A stretch of DNA of 64,000 nt from Elgaria multicarinata webbii (lineage: Eukaryota > Chordata > Lepidosauria > Squamata > Anguidae): NCBI RefSeq assembly GCF_023053635.1, contig NC_086187.1, forward strand, positions 28,744,501 to 28,808,500, read 5' to 3'. The position numbers and the translations under genes are program-made. The notes below the pieces were generated by a model, which did not search any database, was not told the DNA's origin, and was given only the letters and a program-made list of their open reading frames with translations. Of the stretch, positions 34,985-48,001 are shown one piece after another; positions within the stretch are counted from its first letter, which is position 1; every line of letters starts with the position of its first letter.

Positions 34985-35965
34985 ATTGCCGTTGTTATGC
35001 CGCCCAACAGCCGGGCTCCGCGGGCCGCTGTGTCCGGCGAGGCCTGGCGCTGGAGGCGCAGTAGCGCGCGCGGCGCTTCCCGGCGCGGCCTCCTCGGGCG
35101 CGGAGAGGCGGCGAGGGCGCCGGGCCGCGGCCTGCCACGCTCGGGCCTCTCCGCCCAGCCGTCGTGGGCACCCAATGAGCGCAGGCCCGGCTCGGCCCGC
35201 GGCTCCGCCTCCGCCTCGTCCTCCTCCGCCTCTCTTCACGAGCCGCCGCCGCCGCTGCAGCTGCCGACTCGGAGCTTTCGCCGGCCAGGCTGGGCCCCCT
35301 CCATGGACGTCCAGCGGCTTTGCAACGGCCCGGCCGGCTCGGAGCCCTTCTGGGTAAGGGGCAGAGCGGGGGGAGAGGGGAGGCCGCCGCCGCCACCGCC
35401 GCCCCCCAGGCCCGGGCGCTCCAGGGGCCCCTTCGTGGGGGGCGTTCGTTCATGCGCTCGCGCGCGCGCGCCCTCCTCTCGCCGCGTTAAAGCGCAATTC
35501 GTGCCTGCTCTCTCCAAACGGGCCCTTGGTCGGACAGGTTGGACTGCAAGGCCTATCATCCCCCGCCAGAGAGGCAGTGCCGTCCAACCCATCCGGTGCC
35601 TTGGGGGAGGCGGAATTCAACGCCTCGGCGGAGACGAGGAAGCCGCCGCCCGCCTGCCTGCCCGCCTGCCTTTGTCCGGCCTCTCCTCCCGCGGAGGGAT
35701 GCGCTGCTGGGTCCATGCCTGGGCAGCTGCCTCCGGGTTGAGGCTGGGGCGGCGGCGGCGGCTGCTGCTGCTGCTGCTGCTGCCAGGGCGTGCCAAGGCG
35801 GGGTTGGGCGGCGCCGTGCTGCTCTTTGTGGCTACTAGCCATGGTGGCCCGAAGCTCCAGCGTCAGCCTGGCCCCAAATGGCATCTGCTGGGTAGGGGCT
35901 GGTGGCCCTCTGGCCGGGCTTGTGGGCTTCCCAGGGGGGCGTCTGGTTGGGCACCGTGGCGGACT
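34985..35965 (+). promoter_or_regulatory. ABCC1 CpG-island promoter
   Basis: The sequence changes sharply at about 34985 from AT-rich repeat-laden DNA to a dense run of CpG, including CGCGCGCG at 35460-35468 and many GGCGG and CCGCC boxes. It surrounds the ABCC1 start codon at 35303 and fades by about 35.97 kb. No TATA box is visible. A CpG island with Sp1-type GC boxes is the known form of the ABCC1 promoter in mammals. Long spurious reading frames in every frame here are a by-product of the GC content. Confidence 0.85.
35303..35353 (+). CDS. ABCC1: ABCC1 (MRP1) exon 1 with start codon
   Basis: The exon encodes MDVQRLCNGPAGSEPFW and ends in phase 0 before GTAAGG. It corresponds to the 16-residue first exon of human MRP1, with one residue more. 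Cys7, which is important for membrane insertion and N-terminal topology in MRP1, is kept, as is the final Trp before exon 2. ABCC1 is an ATP-driven exporter of glutathione, glucuronide and other conjugates in the plasma membrane. The start is chosen by homology. Its Kozak context is mediocre (T at -3, G at +4), and the frame is open upstream to an ATG at 34997, so a longer N-terminus cannot be excluded from sequence alone. Confidence 0.9.
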
Positions 35966-36181
35966 GGAGAGGTGGAAGCTGAGAGGTGGGTTTACTGCTG
36001 AGTCAGCCGGCGGAGGAGTGTGCTGTTAATGTCATCCCCACCCCCTCTCCACCTCCTTCTGTCTTAGTTTGTAATTTGTTTGAAATATATAATGTGGAAT
36101 CCTACACATGTTTTCTTGGAAGGAAGTCCCACTGAGGTCCATGGTGCTTACTCCCTGGTATATGGTCGTGGTATTGCAGCC

Positions 36182-36615
36182 ACAAGAGTTTTAACCTATG
36201 TTAGCCCTATATGGCTCAGGTCCAGGTTATTTGAAAGACGGTGTTCTCCCTTATGAGCCTGCCCGTGCTTTGAGATCTTCTGGAGAGGCCCTTCTTTCAG
36301 TCCCACCTTCTTCACAGGCGCCTTGGTGGGAACATGGGAGAGGGCCTTCTCGGTGGCTGCTCCGGTGCTCTGGAACGCTCTTCCCTGGCTCCCTCCTTGA
36401 TGGGCTTTCGAAAGCAGGCTAAAACTTTTTTGTCCCAGCTGGCCTTTGGGGAATAATCTGGCCCTCCATCTATGTTAAGGTCTTAGAGTTTTGTTGTGTA
36501 TTTTAAACATTTATGGTTTTGTTCCCCCCCCCCCCAAATGTATGTTTTAAACTTTGTAAGGCCACCTTGAGGCCCAGCATTGGGCAAAAGGCAGGATACA
36601 AATAAATATAATAAT
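36182..36615 (+). repeat. L2-clade LINE 3' end near ABCC1 exon 1
   Basis: Remnants of LxGSGPGYLKDGVLPYEPAR and of the following C-terminal region are visible. They are followed by a GCCACCTTGAGGCCCAGCAT..GGGCAAAAGGCAGGATACAA tail. The same subfamily recurs reversed at 63733-64000. Confidence 0.8.
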
Positions 36616-36983
36616 CATAATCATAATTAGCCACCCTGTGAGAGTATTGCTGTCTGAAAACCAGGTGTATACATGTTCCAAATAAGTTGAAAGAATTGCA
36701 TTAGGCCCTTTGAATGGAAAAATGTAAGGAGTTGCTTGGGTCCACACCTGCGCCCTTTTTGCCTTAAAACTGTTCAGGGACCTCAGGTTACTCCTCTAGA
36801 GACAGAAGGTAGAAGTCCCAAAGATAACATGGAAGAACAGAGAAGGCTTCACCATGTATCTGATTTTTATTTTTGTTGGATTTTAATCTCTGGGAGAGCT
36901 GGCAGTCACTCTTGTGACTAATTCTTGGTTGCTCTTGGATAACTGGATGTGGCAGTTTTATTTCTCCCTAGTGGGGAAGGCAC

Positions 36984-37498
36984 AGGTCTCATCTTGAGTA
37001 TTGCATCCAGTTCTGGGCTCCACACTTCAAGAAGGACGCAGACAAGCTGGAGCGTGTTCAGAGGAGGGCAACCAGGATGATCAGGGGTCTGGAAACAAAG
37101 CCCTATGAGGAGAGACTGAAAGAACTGGGCATGTTTAACCTGGAGAAGAGAAGATGAAGGGGAGACATGATAGCACTCTTCAAATACTTGAACGGTTGTC
37201 ACACAGAGGAGGGCCAGGATCTCTTCTCGATCCTCCCAGAGTGCAGGACACGGAATAACGGGCTCAAGTTACTTGAAGCCAGATTCCAGCTGGACAGCAG
37301 GAAAAACTTCCTCACTGTTAGAGTAGTACGACAATGGAACCAGTTACTAGGAAGGTTGTGGGCTCTCCCACCCTCGAGGCCTTCAAGAGGCTGCTGGACA
37401 ACCATCTGTCAGGGATGCTTTAGGGTGGATTCCTGCATTGAGCAGGGGGTTGGACTCGATGGCCTTGTAGGCCCCTTCCAACTCAGCTATTCTATGGT
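36984..37498 (+). repeat. CR1 LINE 3' end in ABCC1 intron 1
   Basis: The match extends further upstream than in the other copies (TTGCATCCAGTTCTGGGCTC, then CACACTTCAAGAAGGACGCA). It runs through the ORF2 C-terminus to TTCTATGG. The frame is interrupted. It is in the same sense as ABCC1. Confidence 0.9.
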
Positions 37499-38356
37499 TC
37501 AGGTGGAACAGAGGAGAGTGAAGTTTTTGCGTTTGTGTCTTCTTCAGCATGCCACTCTGAGAGGAAATAGATCACAAGGCCTGATTGCTCTCTTGCCAAT
37601 TTTTTTAAAAAAAAAATTAAAAAAATTGCAGCACTTTTGCATTCCACTCCTTTTATACATATGTGCCTTCCAGGATGTTCCTATTGTTAATGTGATGATG
37701 GCTTAAGGTTACATTAGCTGTAACTGGATCTTACCTATCCCACACTAACACACACACACACACACACTCTTGCGCTCACAAACAAGTTTATGTAACAGCC
37801 CCATATCTAAGGGATTTTAATAGTGGAGCGGCACAGAACAAGGAAGCTGAAAATGCTGTTCTCTTAACTCCTGTTGCTGTCATTATATTGTAGGAAAAAA
37901 TGTCCTTTACATCTGGCTATAATTCCTATGTGCAAAACTACTTAGCCTATGCAATCCTGTGCACACTTACCTGAGATGGAGTATAGATACATATAAGATT
38001 GCAGGGTTAGTGGAGGTGACTTCTCAAATGCATGTTAGCAGCAGATGTATTTCGAAGAGTGTCTGTCACTTTTGAAAGAATGATTTTCATTTTCTGCTCT
38101 GTACTGCAGTAACAAGCCTTAGTGTTCTTGAAAGGCATGTGGGATGTCATGACTCGTGGGATGAAAGTTGCACAGCACAATCCTGTCTTGCCATGTCTCT
38201 TCACTTAGTAATCAAGGAAAACTGGAGTGGTTCCAGTTTATGTGGTTCCAGTCATCCATGTATTGTATATTCTAGCCTACAAAAGTTAATAGCCTGCAAG
38301 CATGTTTACTAGCCTGCTGGGGGTTCAGGACTGGCAAAGGACAGAGAGCTCTATCC

Positions 38357-38378
38357 CTGTGTGTGTGTGTGTGTGTGT

Positions 38379-38434
<56 letters not shown>
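38357..38434 (+). repeat. Compound (GT)n(GA)n microsatellite
   Basis: About 10 GT units are followed by GAGTGAGAGA and about 22 GA units. On the other strand it reads (TC)n(AC)n. Confidence 0.95.
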
Positions 38435-38440
<6 letters not shown>

Positions 38441-39664
38441 TATATGCTGGTCATACTTATCAAGGAGGAGGCTTCTCTCTGGGAGCCTGTTTGAGTTCTG
38501 TTCTGGGCACAGGGGTTGGGTGGAGTGCTCCATACTGCCTGCACCAGCTCACTCACTCATTCACCTGCCTGCAATGCCTTGTCACCTACAGCTACTAAGT
38601 GAGTGCTTAAATGCAAGTCTGTTATAATTAACTTTTTTCTTTTTCTATAGGGTTGTAGTTTTGGTTTTAAAGTATATCCGGTTCATATATGGAAACTCTC
38701 CAAAGTCTTTGAAAGATAGCTTTCCCATCACTTCCTCCTTGAGATCCTTTCAACTGGATCTGTCAGGGACTGAACTTGGGAACTCTTGCACAGAAAACAT
38801 GTGCTTGACCACGGAAATATGCCCCCTCCCAAAGCTGGTTAGTTTATGTTGTCCTGACAGCCGTAATGACAATATGTGCTGCCTTACCTCTGTATTTAGA
38901 TTGTTAGCTCCTCATGACATCCAATCCAGCAGTGATGGGAGCAGTTTTATCCGCAAAATGGGACACAAATGGGTCACAGCGGGCCTTTCACAGCGTTGGC
39001 TCCCGTGATCTTCATTCGCAGCAAGGAAGGAGAGGAGTCCCATCTTCGGGGATCACAGTCCCCAGAGAGAGAAGGGGGGATTCCCTGTCTGGAGGAACAT
39101 AAAATTGAAATCGAGGCAGTGGTGGAGAAAACATTAAGGGATGCATGCCTTCCTGAGCTCATGCGACACCCGCACCTTATTGTCTGGGTAAACAGTCAAC
39201 AGCTTTGAACTCCCACCTGCCTGCCTTGCAAAGTTATAGCTTGCTTTTTTGCCTAAGGTTTATGATTTAATGGCAGGCTTGTAGAGGCCGGAACTTGCAT
39301 GTCTTTTGGTAACTTGACCTTATTGATGGAAAACAATTCTTGCACAAGTAGAAGTATTGGCAGAGGCTAGCCTGAAGGGAGGTTCCGGGCATGTGGTTTG
39401 CCAGATTAGTACTGTGTGTTAGTACTGCTGGAGGGAAATGTACATCATAGCAGATTCCAGATTTTTGCAGTTAACAAAATAGGTGTGTGTGGAATTATAT
39501 ATGGCTTTGTATGTACCTTAGTGATTGCTATAGCATGGCTTTTCATGACTAGGATGCGGAAGTGAACTGCCCAGAGAGCTTTGGCTATCGGGCGGTATAA
39601 AAATGTAATAAATAAATAAATAAATAGAAGGGGGCACTACAATGCCACCAGGTCATCTTGGAGT

Positions 39665-39870
39665 AGGATCAGAGCTCAGTGATGGAGTGTGTGCTTTGCA
39701 TGCAGAAAGTCCCAGATTCGCTCCCTGGCATCTCCAGTTTGAAACAAGGATCAGATGATAGGAAAAGGCATCTCTCTGCCCCAAATTCTGCAGAGCCTCT
39801 GCCAGTCAGAGTATTCAGTACCAGGCTGGACAGACATTTAGTCTGACCAGGTATAAGGCAGCTGCCTTGA
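39665..39870 (+). repeat. tRNA-derived SINE (third family), plus orientation
   Basis: GATCAGAGCTCAGTGATGGA opens the tRNA-like head. AGTCCCAGATTCGCTCCCTG is the B-box region, and GCCAGTCAGAGTATTCAGTA and GACCAGGTATAAGGCAGCTG close it. Confidence 0.78.
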
Positions 39871-39984
39871 TGCTTTGGTGCCTCAACTCCACTGGTAAAT
39901 TGCTCTTTGCACTTCTGTAGTGGTGTGATTTTTATGGGTCTTGTGGGATTCCCAATCTCAGTGTAGAGTTCTGTTGTATGCAAT

Positions 39985-40440
39985 TGTATTTATTTATTGC
40001 ATTTCTATACCGCCCAATAGCCCGAGCTCTCTGGGCGGTTCACAAAAATTAAAACCATTCAAAGCATAAAACAACAGTATAAAACCATAATATAAAATAC
40101 AATATAAAAGCTCAACCAGATGAAAACAGTAGCAATGCAAAATTACAAATTTAAAACACCAAGTTAAAATTTATTTGTAGGCTGTTAAAATGCTGGGAGA
40201 ATAAAAAGGTCTTCACCTGGTGTCTAAAGGCATATAATGTAGGTGCCAAGCGAACCTCCTTAGGGAGCTCATTCCACAACTGGGGTGCCACAGCAGAGAA
40301 GGCCCTCCTCCTGGTAGCCACCTGCCTCACTTCCTTTGGCAGGCGCTCGCGGAGAAGGACCCCCGAGGATGACCTTAAGATCCGGGCAGGTACATATGGG
40401 AGGAGGCGTTCCTTCAGATAGCCTGGTCCCAAGCCATTGA
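39985..40440 (-). repeat. L2-clade LINE 3' end
   Basis: A 93-codon minus-strand frame (GPGYLKERLLPYVPARILRS...FSAVAPQLWNELPKEVRLAP TLYAFRHQVKTFLF, joined here only as a description of adjacent blocks) is the L2 C-terminus. The plus strand begins with ATTTATTTATTGCATTTCTA and the GCCCAATAGCCCGAGCTCTC tail complement. Confidence 0.87.
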
Positions 40441-41583
40441 GGCTAGAGCAATAGAGCAGGGGTGGGCAGAAAGTAGATTTCTAGATGTTTTGGACCTCAA
40501 CTCCCAGCGTTCAAGACCATCAGCCAAGCAGGTTCTTCTGGGAGTTGAAGTCCAAACCATCTGGAGGCCTACCTTCTGCCTTGCCCTGTAATAGAGAATA
40601 CAGGAGGACTTAAGCTAGTCATATGGACATTGTGTGACACTAGTTTTGCCATCCTATCTTATGAGGCTTAGTGCACATTTGTGGGCTGTAAGAGATAATT
40701 AAGGCTGTGGGCTGAACGCACCCATGGGCAGGGGAGGCTGCCCACTGTGTTTCTGCGTGATTTATTTCTGTAGCATCCTTTCCGTCGGCCGCCACTTGGG
40801 ATGGGTAATTCTGCACCCTGCCTGCACCAGGTGCGCTTGGATCATTTGATCACTGCTGACTCAAAGGCTTCTGTTTACACACAAAGGAAGGCCATAATTT
40901 AAGTTACGTGTCCAGGCAGGCTCCCCGCTTCTCTGACCGTGTGGAGAAATAACCCAGGCTTCAAATCCCTGCCTTGTTCCCTGCAAGCCAGGAATTGTTT
41001 AATATAAACTCTTAGTCAATTGGTAGACAAACCACAAAAGCAACATACTGTTTGAAGTTGGTTTGTTTAGAAATTAACTAGAGTTATTTTAAACTGCGAT
41101 TTCTGGTTCATGCTTAATGGCAAATTAGGAATCTGCTGAAGTGAAACTAAATTCTGGTTTATTCCTCCTCCCGGCCACACAGGAGAAGGAGAGAGGAGGA
41201 GGAAGTGTGTAGGTCCGGTACTTTGTGCAGGCATGTCCCTCCTGCCCATGCATATAACTCTAAATTATGGTTTATGTTCTGTGCAACGTCACCCAGAAGC
41301 TCAGCAGAAGGATTTGCTCTCAGCAGAGGCTGCCCGTTGCATCTCTGGAGGAGCTTTTCTCAGCTTGCCTCTGCCCAGTTTAGAAGACATGCTCAGAACA
41401 GTTGCTTTTGCAGAAGCAGGGAAGGTGGGTTTGTCTGAAGATGGGTAATCTTCCAAGTTCTAAAAGTACATCGTTTCAGGTGCCTCCAGCATTTAATTTT
41501 GTGCTGGCTGTGGGCAGAGAAACGGAGAGCCTCCAATATTTCAGTGAAGATTCTGGTATTGCCCCGCTTCCTTTCCTCTAGTG

Positions 41584-41711
41584 CAGCCTTCCTCAACCTG
41601 GGGCGCTCCAGATGTGTTGGACTGCATCTCGCAGAATGCCCCAGCCAGGGCTGGGGCATTCTGGGAGTTGTAGTCCAACACATCTGGAGCGCCCCAGGTT
41701 GAGGAAGGCTG
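41584..41711. mobile_element. hAT palindromic MITE, copy 3
   Basis: This 128-bp copy in ABCC1 intron 1 has the exact 8-bp duplication CTCTAGTG (41576-41583 and 41712-41719). Confidence 0.93.
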
Positions 41712-43459
41712 CTCTAGTGTTTAGCAAAAATGTCCATTAGTGCTATATGCACTATCTAGTGTGTCTAATTTTTTAAAAAGTCACCGTGTCATTCATATTC
41801 TCTTGCAGCCATACACACACTCTCCTTCTCACTGCTGTTCTTGACTTTATTCCAATGTCTAGAGGCCAAAAGCCTTGACTCTTGCTTGATTTGAGTTGTG
41901 TGCTGGTGGCCTTCATTAAAAAGGCAGTTCCTGTTAGGGATTCTGCTGTTTTGCCAGTCAACTTGCAGTCGTTCTAATAATGGCTGAACAATTAATAGCT
42001 GTGCCCCGTTTGCTTTTAGGAACAGAGCTGGGTACGTCATTGTAACAGCCTGCGTTTCCTTGGTGAAAACAGAAAGGTCTCTTGCACACAAGCCCCACTG
42101 AAACAAATGGGAGCTATGAAAGAGTCACACTAGACCAGTTTGCACATCATGCTGCAATTCCTGGGTTGTTTAGCGCAGAATTGCCTTGGACGAGCAAAGC
42201 AACAAGTGCACTGCGTTCCGTCCGCCTCTGTTTCTGGGTTGTTTCATGACACGTGAACTTAGAAATTCTGTGTTGTGTATGGATTGAACACCCTACCGTT
42301 AATCCAACAACAAACTTTGGGCACAACCACGCTTGTTTACATAATGCCAAACCTCTGAAGGTTCAAATATTTGCACTTCTGATTCACACAGTTTTTTCCA
42401 TGATAAAACTTCCTGTCTTTCTTTCTGTCAAGCTTTCTATGTGATTTATCTTTTCTTGTTTGCATGGTTTAGTCATTGTTTCTTCCTCAGATAAGGGAGC
42501 TGGACTTAAGGCCTGTGCCCACCCGCCTCTATGCTCTGCTACTTCCCCACGACTCAAGGATGCTGTGAGAGCAGCAATTAAGGTTTTGAACACATTGCAG
42601 AAAGCTTATTTGTGAGTTTTCTTATGGAACAGGAGACGCGTGGGTAAACTACATAGGGGACAAGATTGTTCTGCTTTATACAGGTGCTTAGAAAAGAGAC
42701 ATTTTTTCCTGCCATGAGAAGCTGAACGCCACAAAATTCTCCCTTCCATACAGCTGTTGAAGAAGAAGGAGCTCTCCTGTTCTGTTTGACATCTGGTATC
42801 CCTGAAAGGGTCTAAAAAAGACCATAGGCTAGAAGGTGACATATTTAATGCGGCAATTTGTTTTCTAAGAGAATACAAAAGAGATTCTGTTTACTCTGTG
42901 TTTCTGCGGCCGGCTCTCGAGCAATCCGTTTGAGGACTACAGTTTTCCTTTGGGCTTGAAATGCTGTGTGGGTATGTTGGGGGGCGGGGTCTTCTCCATG
43001 ATGCACCCCATTGTTCACCACCGGACCCTGTGGCTTCTGACCCTAGCTGATCAATAGCACAGCTGCCAAAGCTGATCTAGACATTTCCTGCACACTTTTG
43101 GGTTGCTGACCACGCTGTCTTGCTGTGAATGCAGTTCACAGTGGTAAATGAGCATGGGGTGGGGTGGGGTTATGCGTGCTAAAAGCCCTTGTTTGAAAAG
43201 GCCGGTGTTTTTAACGTGTGGCACTGTACACAGTAGAGATAACTCTGATGTAAGTACGTTTGGGGTAAAGCTTTTTGCCCACACTTTCAGTATAATACCC
43301 ATTTCTTGCTTTTCTGTGCCTTTTGAGGTTGTCATTATAACTATTGCTTCATCAGCTGCTTATTTTTTTAAAAAACTTGATCTTTCGTAGGAGTGTGGCA
43401 AATTGGATGAATGATCTGTTCTCCAGGTATTTTCCTTTTTCCTTCCTCAAGCATTTTAT

Positions 43460-43740
43460 TTTATTTATTTATTTATTACATTTTTATACCGCCCAATAGC
43501 CGAAGCTCTCTGGGCGGTTCACAAAAATTAAAACCATAATAAAACAACCAACAGGTTAAAAGCACAAATGCAAAATACAGTATAAAAAGCACAACCAGGA
43601 TAAAACCACGCAGCAGAAATTGATATAAGATTAAAATACAGAGTTAAAACAGTAAAATTTAAATTTAAGTTAAAATTAGGTGTTAAAATACTGAGTGAAT
43701 AAAAAGGTCTTCAGCTGGCGACGAAAGGAGTACAGTGTCC
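43460..43740 (-). repeat. L2-clade LINE tail
   Basis: This is a reversed L2 3' UTR and tail: TTATTTATTTATTTATTACA then ACCGCCCAATAGCCGAAGCT, with the short coding end (FRRQLKTFLF). Confidence 0.85.
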
Positions 43741-44583
43741 CCAGATGCCATAAATCAAGAGGTCTTGTGGAATTTCCAGCCTGCTTGGAAGAGCAGGCAT
43801 ATTCCCAGAAGGTCTTTCTACTTACCTGTACAAATGCAACTACGTTTTGACTGATACCAGAGTTCAAAATTATTACTAGCACTTCCATGAATTTCCTGCC
43901 AATGCTTCCCTTGTTTATAGGCTTGGCTCTTGTAGAAATTTAGTGTTCGTTTTATTACATTTCATTCATTCCCAACTTTTCTTCTGTAGAATTGAAGTAC
44001 CCTAAAGAGGGTGGCCAGGTGGGCTCCTGTCCAGGTACTGAATCAGCCCCGCACCTGCTTGGCTCCAGTAGGGCGGCTGCATCACCTGCCTTGAGACTCT
44101 CTCCTGGGAAATACGTTTTCACAATCTCCCGTTAAGTGTATTCCCTTATCATCCTTCTGAACTATGCAGGCTACTTTCACATTTCTTTTTATAATATGAT
44201 TGCAGAAGTTTATGTAAAAGATAGATAGCATTGCCATTGCTCGGATTCTGAGATAAGTGAGTTATGCCGCCCACGATCACCTTTTAGAAATAGGCCTGCC
44301 TGGGTCGGATCAGGCAATATTTGTTTATACAGCCACTGGGGTTGTAAAGTACTCAGATCCAGGCTCTCTCATGATAACCTATCGATGCCTGGCACATCAT
44401 GTAAGGTATTATTTGTCTTCAAATGATGAAAATTCTAGAACTATTTGTTGTTATCTAAGAGCTCAGTCCTGGAGGGGAGGGAGCTCAGTCCATTGTCAGA
44501 GGCTCCGTTTTCTCCGTAGTCCTGCTGAGCCTCAGAGGGGTTTCCCTCAGACAATCCTATGGCTCTTGGGACACTGTCTAGAG

Positions 44584-44718
44584 CAGCCTTCCTCAACCTG
44601 GGGCGCTCCAGATGTGTTGGACTGCATCTCCCAGAATGCCCCAGCCAGCAGAGCTGGCTGGGGCATTCTGGGAGTTGTAGTCCAACGCATCTGGAGCACC
44701 CCAGGTTGAGGAAGGCTG
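44584..44718. mobile_element. hAT palindromic MITE, copy 4
   Basis: This 135-bp copy has the fuller centre (CCAGCAGAGCTGG). The flanks GTCTAGAG and CTCTAGAG (44576-44583, 44719-44726) differ by one base. Confidence 0.92.
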
Positions 44719-47543
44719 CTCTAGAGGACCGTAGGATTCTTTTCCAAGAGCAATCTCAGAGTGGAAAATTTGTATGGGTTTGCACAGTCTTATTAATGGC
44801 CACAAAACCACCAGAGCTTGTCAACTTGGAACTGGCTGCTTTAGTAAGTTTTCCTTTTTGGTTAGGATGTTTTGCCAGATGCTGCTCACGTCTCTTTGCA
44901 GCAATTTGCTTGCTTTGTATTATTATTTTTTATCCGCCCTGCCCCCCTCAGTTTAACTGTAGATAGTCTCAGGACACTTAAGTTTTGCACCAAAATTTAA
45001 ACTCCACTGCAACACAGCTCTGACTATAACTAGCCAGAATGAAAATAAAGTAACTCAAAGTTTGTTTGGTTTTCCAAAGAAGTGATTGAATTGCCACAGG
45101 TGGCTCTTGACTGTAATTATTTATAGGGTTTGGGGGGGGGGCAGATATTTTCTATGACATGGCAAATATTTGTGGGAGGGGGTGGAGGGCAGATGGGTGT
45201 GACTTAGTTGGGATGCACAAGGTTTGGAACTTGGTCCTGGGTGTCCTTAAAGTTCAGTTCAGCTATGAATTATTCTCTGGCTGACCTTTCACACATCACC
45301 CACTTACTGTTTTCTGTGTTTGCTTCTGATAGATACCAACAGGCTTGGGAAGAGCTTATTTAGCAGGCGGTGTTCGGTTGCTCCCAAGGGCTCGAAGCAT
45401 GTTGTGGCATTTTAAAACTGAACAATGTTAAGAAAGAGCAAAAAATAAATTGCACACATCCAAGTTAGATAACCTGTTGCGTAACCTTTGCCAGATTAAA
45501 AATATTGGCTCCCAGAAAGTACAGCATAAGCGCAAGGTAATTAAGGCCAAATTCCTAAAGGTGATAACCCTGTTTCTACACAATGTCGCTTGAGACAGCA
45601 AGCCTGCATGGCAGAAATTCCCTTAATGTAGAAAATTAGCATGATATCCCTGATATCTTGTTTTCTCTGTGCAAGGTTGTTGTTTCTAACATTGTCGGGG
45701 GGGTTGCATGGAGGAGCATCAGTCTTATGACTCCCCCTCTTTCAGTCTGACCTGGTACAGTCCATTTTCACCTCATCTGCTGTCTGTGTGATCTCTAGAC
45801 CCCAGGATCTAGAAGAGGCACTGGGTTGCGTGGATCCAGACCTTCAGAGTAGCCACTGATGAATGTGTCAGCACTTGCATTTTGTGTGCAAGTGGGCTTA
45901 TTTACCTCCTCAGTGTTCTTTGCAGCCCTGTAGTGATAACTCCTGCCCATTTGACAGAAAATTGCAGGCCAGCCTGCAACTGTGAGCGTGCACATATTTA
46001 GAGATAAATGATAGCAGGATTGCAACTTCCACAAGGGTTGGAGCAGAAGCAACCAGGAATCTGGTGGCACCTCCAAAGCACATTTACTGTGGCAGGTCTT
46101 TTCTTGGAGTAGAGCTCTCGTCATTGGAAAACTTCGCCATATTAAATCCGTTGGGTTTTCAGGTGCCACCAGACTTGTGTTGTGTTTTGAACAAGGGCTA
46201 TTTATTAGACGTCTTGTCAAGCAGGGAGAAGCATTTCTGACTTTGGGCCCTTCCAGATGGGCAGCTCCTGGCGCTAACAAGCAAGAGGTGTTGTGCTGCT
46301 ATTCTGTATTTTCCTCCCTGAATGGATTTCGTTGTAGAAAGAAGAGCTGGAAAAAACTAGGCAGGGCAAGTCCATGGTAAAAACATCCTTTCTCAGCTCA
46401 ACTCAACCTCCGACTCACCCCTTAATGTTATGAGTGAAGAGGTTATTGTGGGTTTGATTTGGGGGGGGGGGGAACGCCCTGAAAGACACAGAAACCAAAG
46501 GTGATAATGCCATCAGGTGGTGTGGAAACCACAATATCTTTATACCTCTGAAGAGCAGAGGTAGGCAGGAAATGACAGGCCCTCTGTCTCTCCTTTGTGT
46601 TAATTTTAAAGAAAAGCACGTCGTCGCCGCATGGACTTCCCAGATTGAAAAGGCAGCTGATCCTCCGGGCTGCAGTTCCTTTGGCCAGCAAACTTCTGGC
46701 AGAGGTTGGGGTCCAAATGCCTTGCTATATTCAGCCGCAGGGAAGGTGAAGCAAGGCTGCACTGGGTTCATCCAGGGTCACCCCCGAAAAAGAAAGAAAA
46801 GCGAGCGGTCCTGGTGTGGCCCCTTGTAACTTTTTGTCGCGTTGCCAGTCGGTGACTGCAGGTTCAGGTCATGCAAACAACTTCCTTCTCTTAATGTTTT
46901 GCACTGAGGCTTGAAATCCTGGTTGTGCAAAGAAACACTCTTCATTGGACCTGCGTTTTCTGAGCCTTAAGAATCTCTGCCTTGTTCATATCCCGAAGAT
47001 CTGTGCTTAAACTCAGTTGATAAATTGTATGTAAACTCATGCGGTGCACATAAACGTTTTTCTTGTTTTATTCCGGATCTGAGGTTGGGATTTTTGTTGG
47101 GGGTGGGGGTGGGGAAGGAATTACGACAGTAGATGAGAAATAGATATTCAGTGAAATAAGAGGCCTTAAAAAAATAAAAGCATTGATACTCTCTGTTGTT
47201 TACGTTGTGTGTCAGATACTAAATCCTGCATGGAATGTTGTAGGTGTAGAATTGCAAGAGCCAAACAGTCTTCACTGTGGAAGACATTGGGGGGGGGGGG
47301 GGGGCGGGGATATGTCCGCAGTAAGAAAAAAAAAGAAGACAGTAGAAGCAGTGAGAAAACATAGGAGAATTAAAGAGCATTTTACAAGGACCCGTTGTGA
47401 GGCATTGTGAATGAGGCACTGCTCATTCAAAGCCTCATCTGGAAGCCCCACATTCAATAGGTGGGCTGTAGTAATGGGAGGTGGTTGAACAGCAGCTGCG
47501 GGTGAAAGACAAGTAATTGTGCAGGGCATCGATGCTCTACCTT

Positions 47544-47966
47544 CATAGAATCATAGAATAGCAGAGTGGGAAGGGGCCTACAAGGCCATCAAGTCCAACC
47601 CCCTGCCCAATGCAGGAATCCACCCTAAAGCATCCCTGACAGAGGGTTGTCCAGCTGCCTCTTGAAGGCCTCTAGTGTGGGAGAGCCCACCACCTCCCTA
47701 GGTAACTCATTCCATTGTTGTACTGCTCTAACAGTCAGGAAGTTTTTCCTGATGTCCGGCAGGAATCTCCCTTCCTGTCGCTTGAGCCCATGATTCCGTG
47801 TCCTGCACTCTGGGAGGATCGAGAAGAGATCTTGGCCCTCCTCTGTGTGACAACCTTTTAAGTATTTGAAGAGTGCTTTCATGTCTCCCCTCAATCTTCT
47901 CCTCTCTAGGCTAAACATGCCCAGTTCTTTCAGTCTCTCTTCATAGAGCTTTGTTTCCAGCTTTGA
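47544..47966 (-). repeat. CR1 LINE 3' end
   Basis: This is a reverse-oriented CR1 copy starting with TCATAGAATCATAGAATAGC on the plus strand. It has a 97-codon ORF2 C-terminal frame (MFSLERRRLRGDMKALFKYL...). It is separated by only about 35 bp from a second CR1 in the same orientation at 48002. Confidence 0.92.
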
Positions 47967-48001
47967 TCATACGTATACTGTAAGTGTTGTGACAATAAAG
48001 A

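Noticed and set aside
34997-36001. A 334-codon open frame, and other long frames, in the GC-rich block
   Set aside because: Apart from the 17 codons of ABCC1 exon 1 it is low-complexity Pro/Arg/Ala/Gly sequence in a CpG island, where stop codons are rare on both strands.
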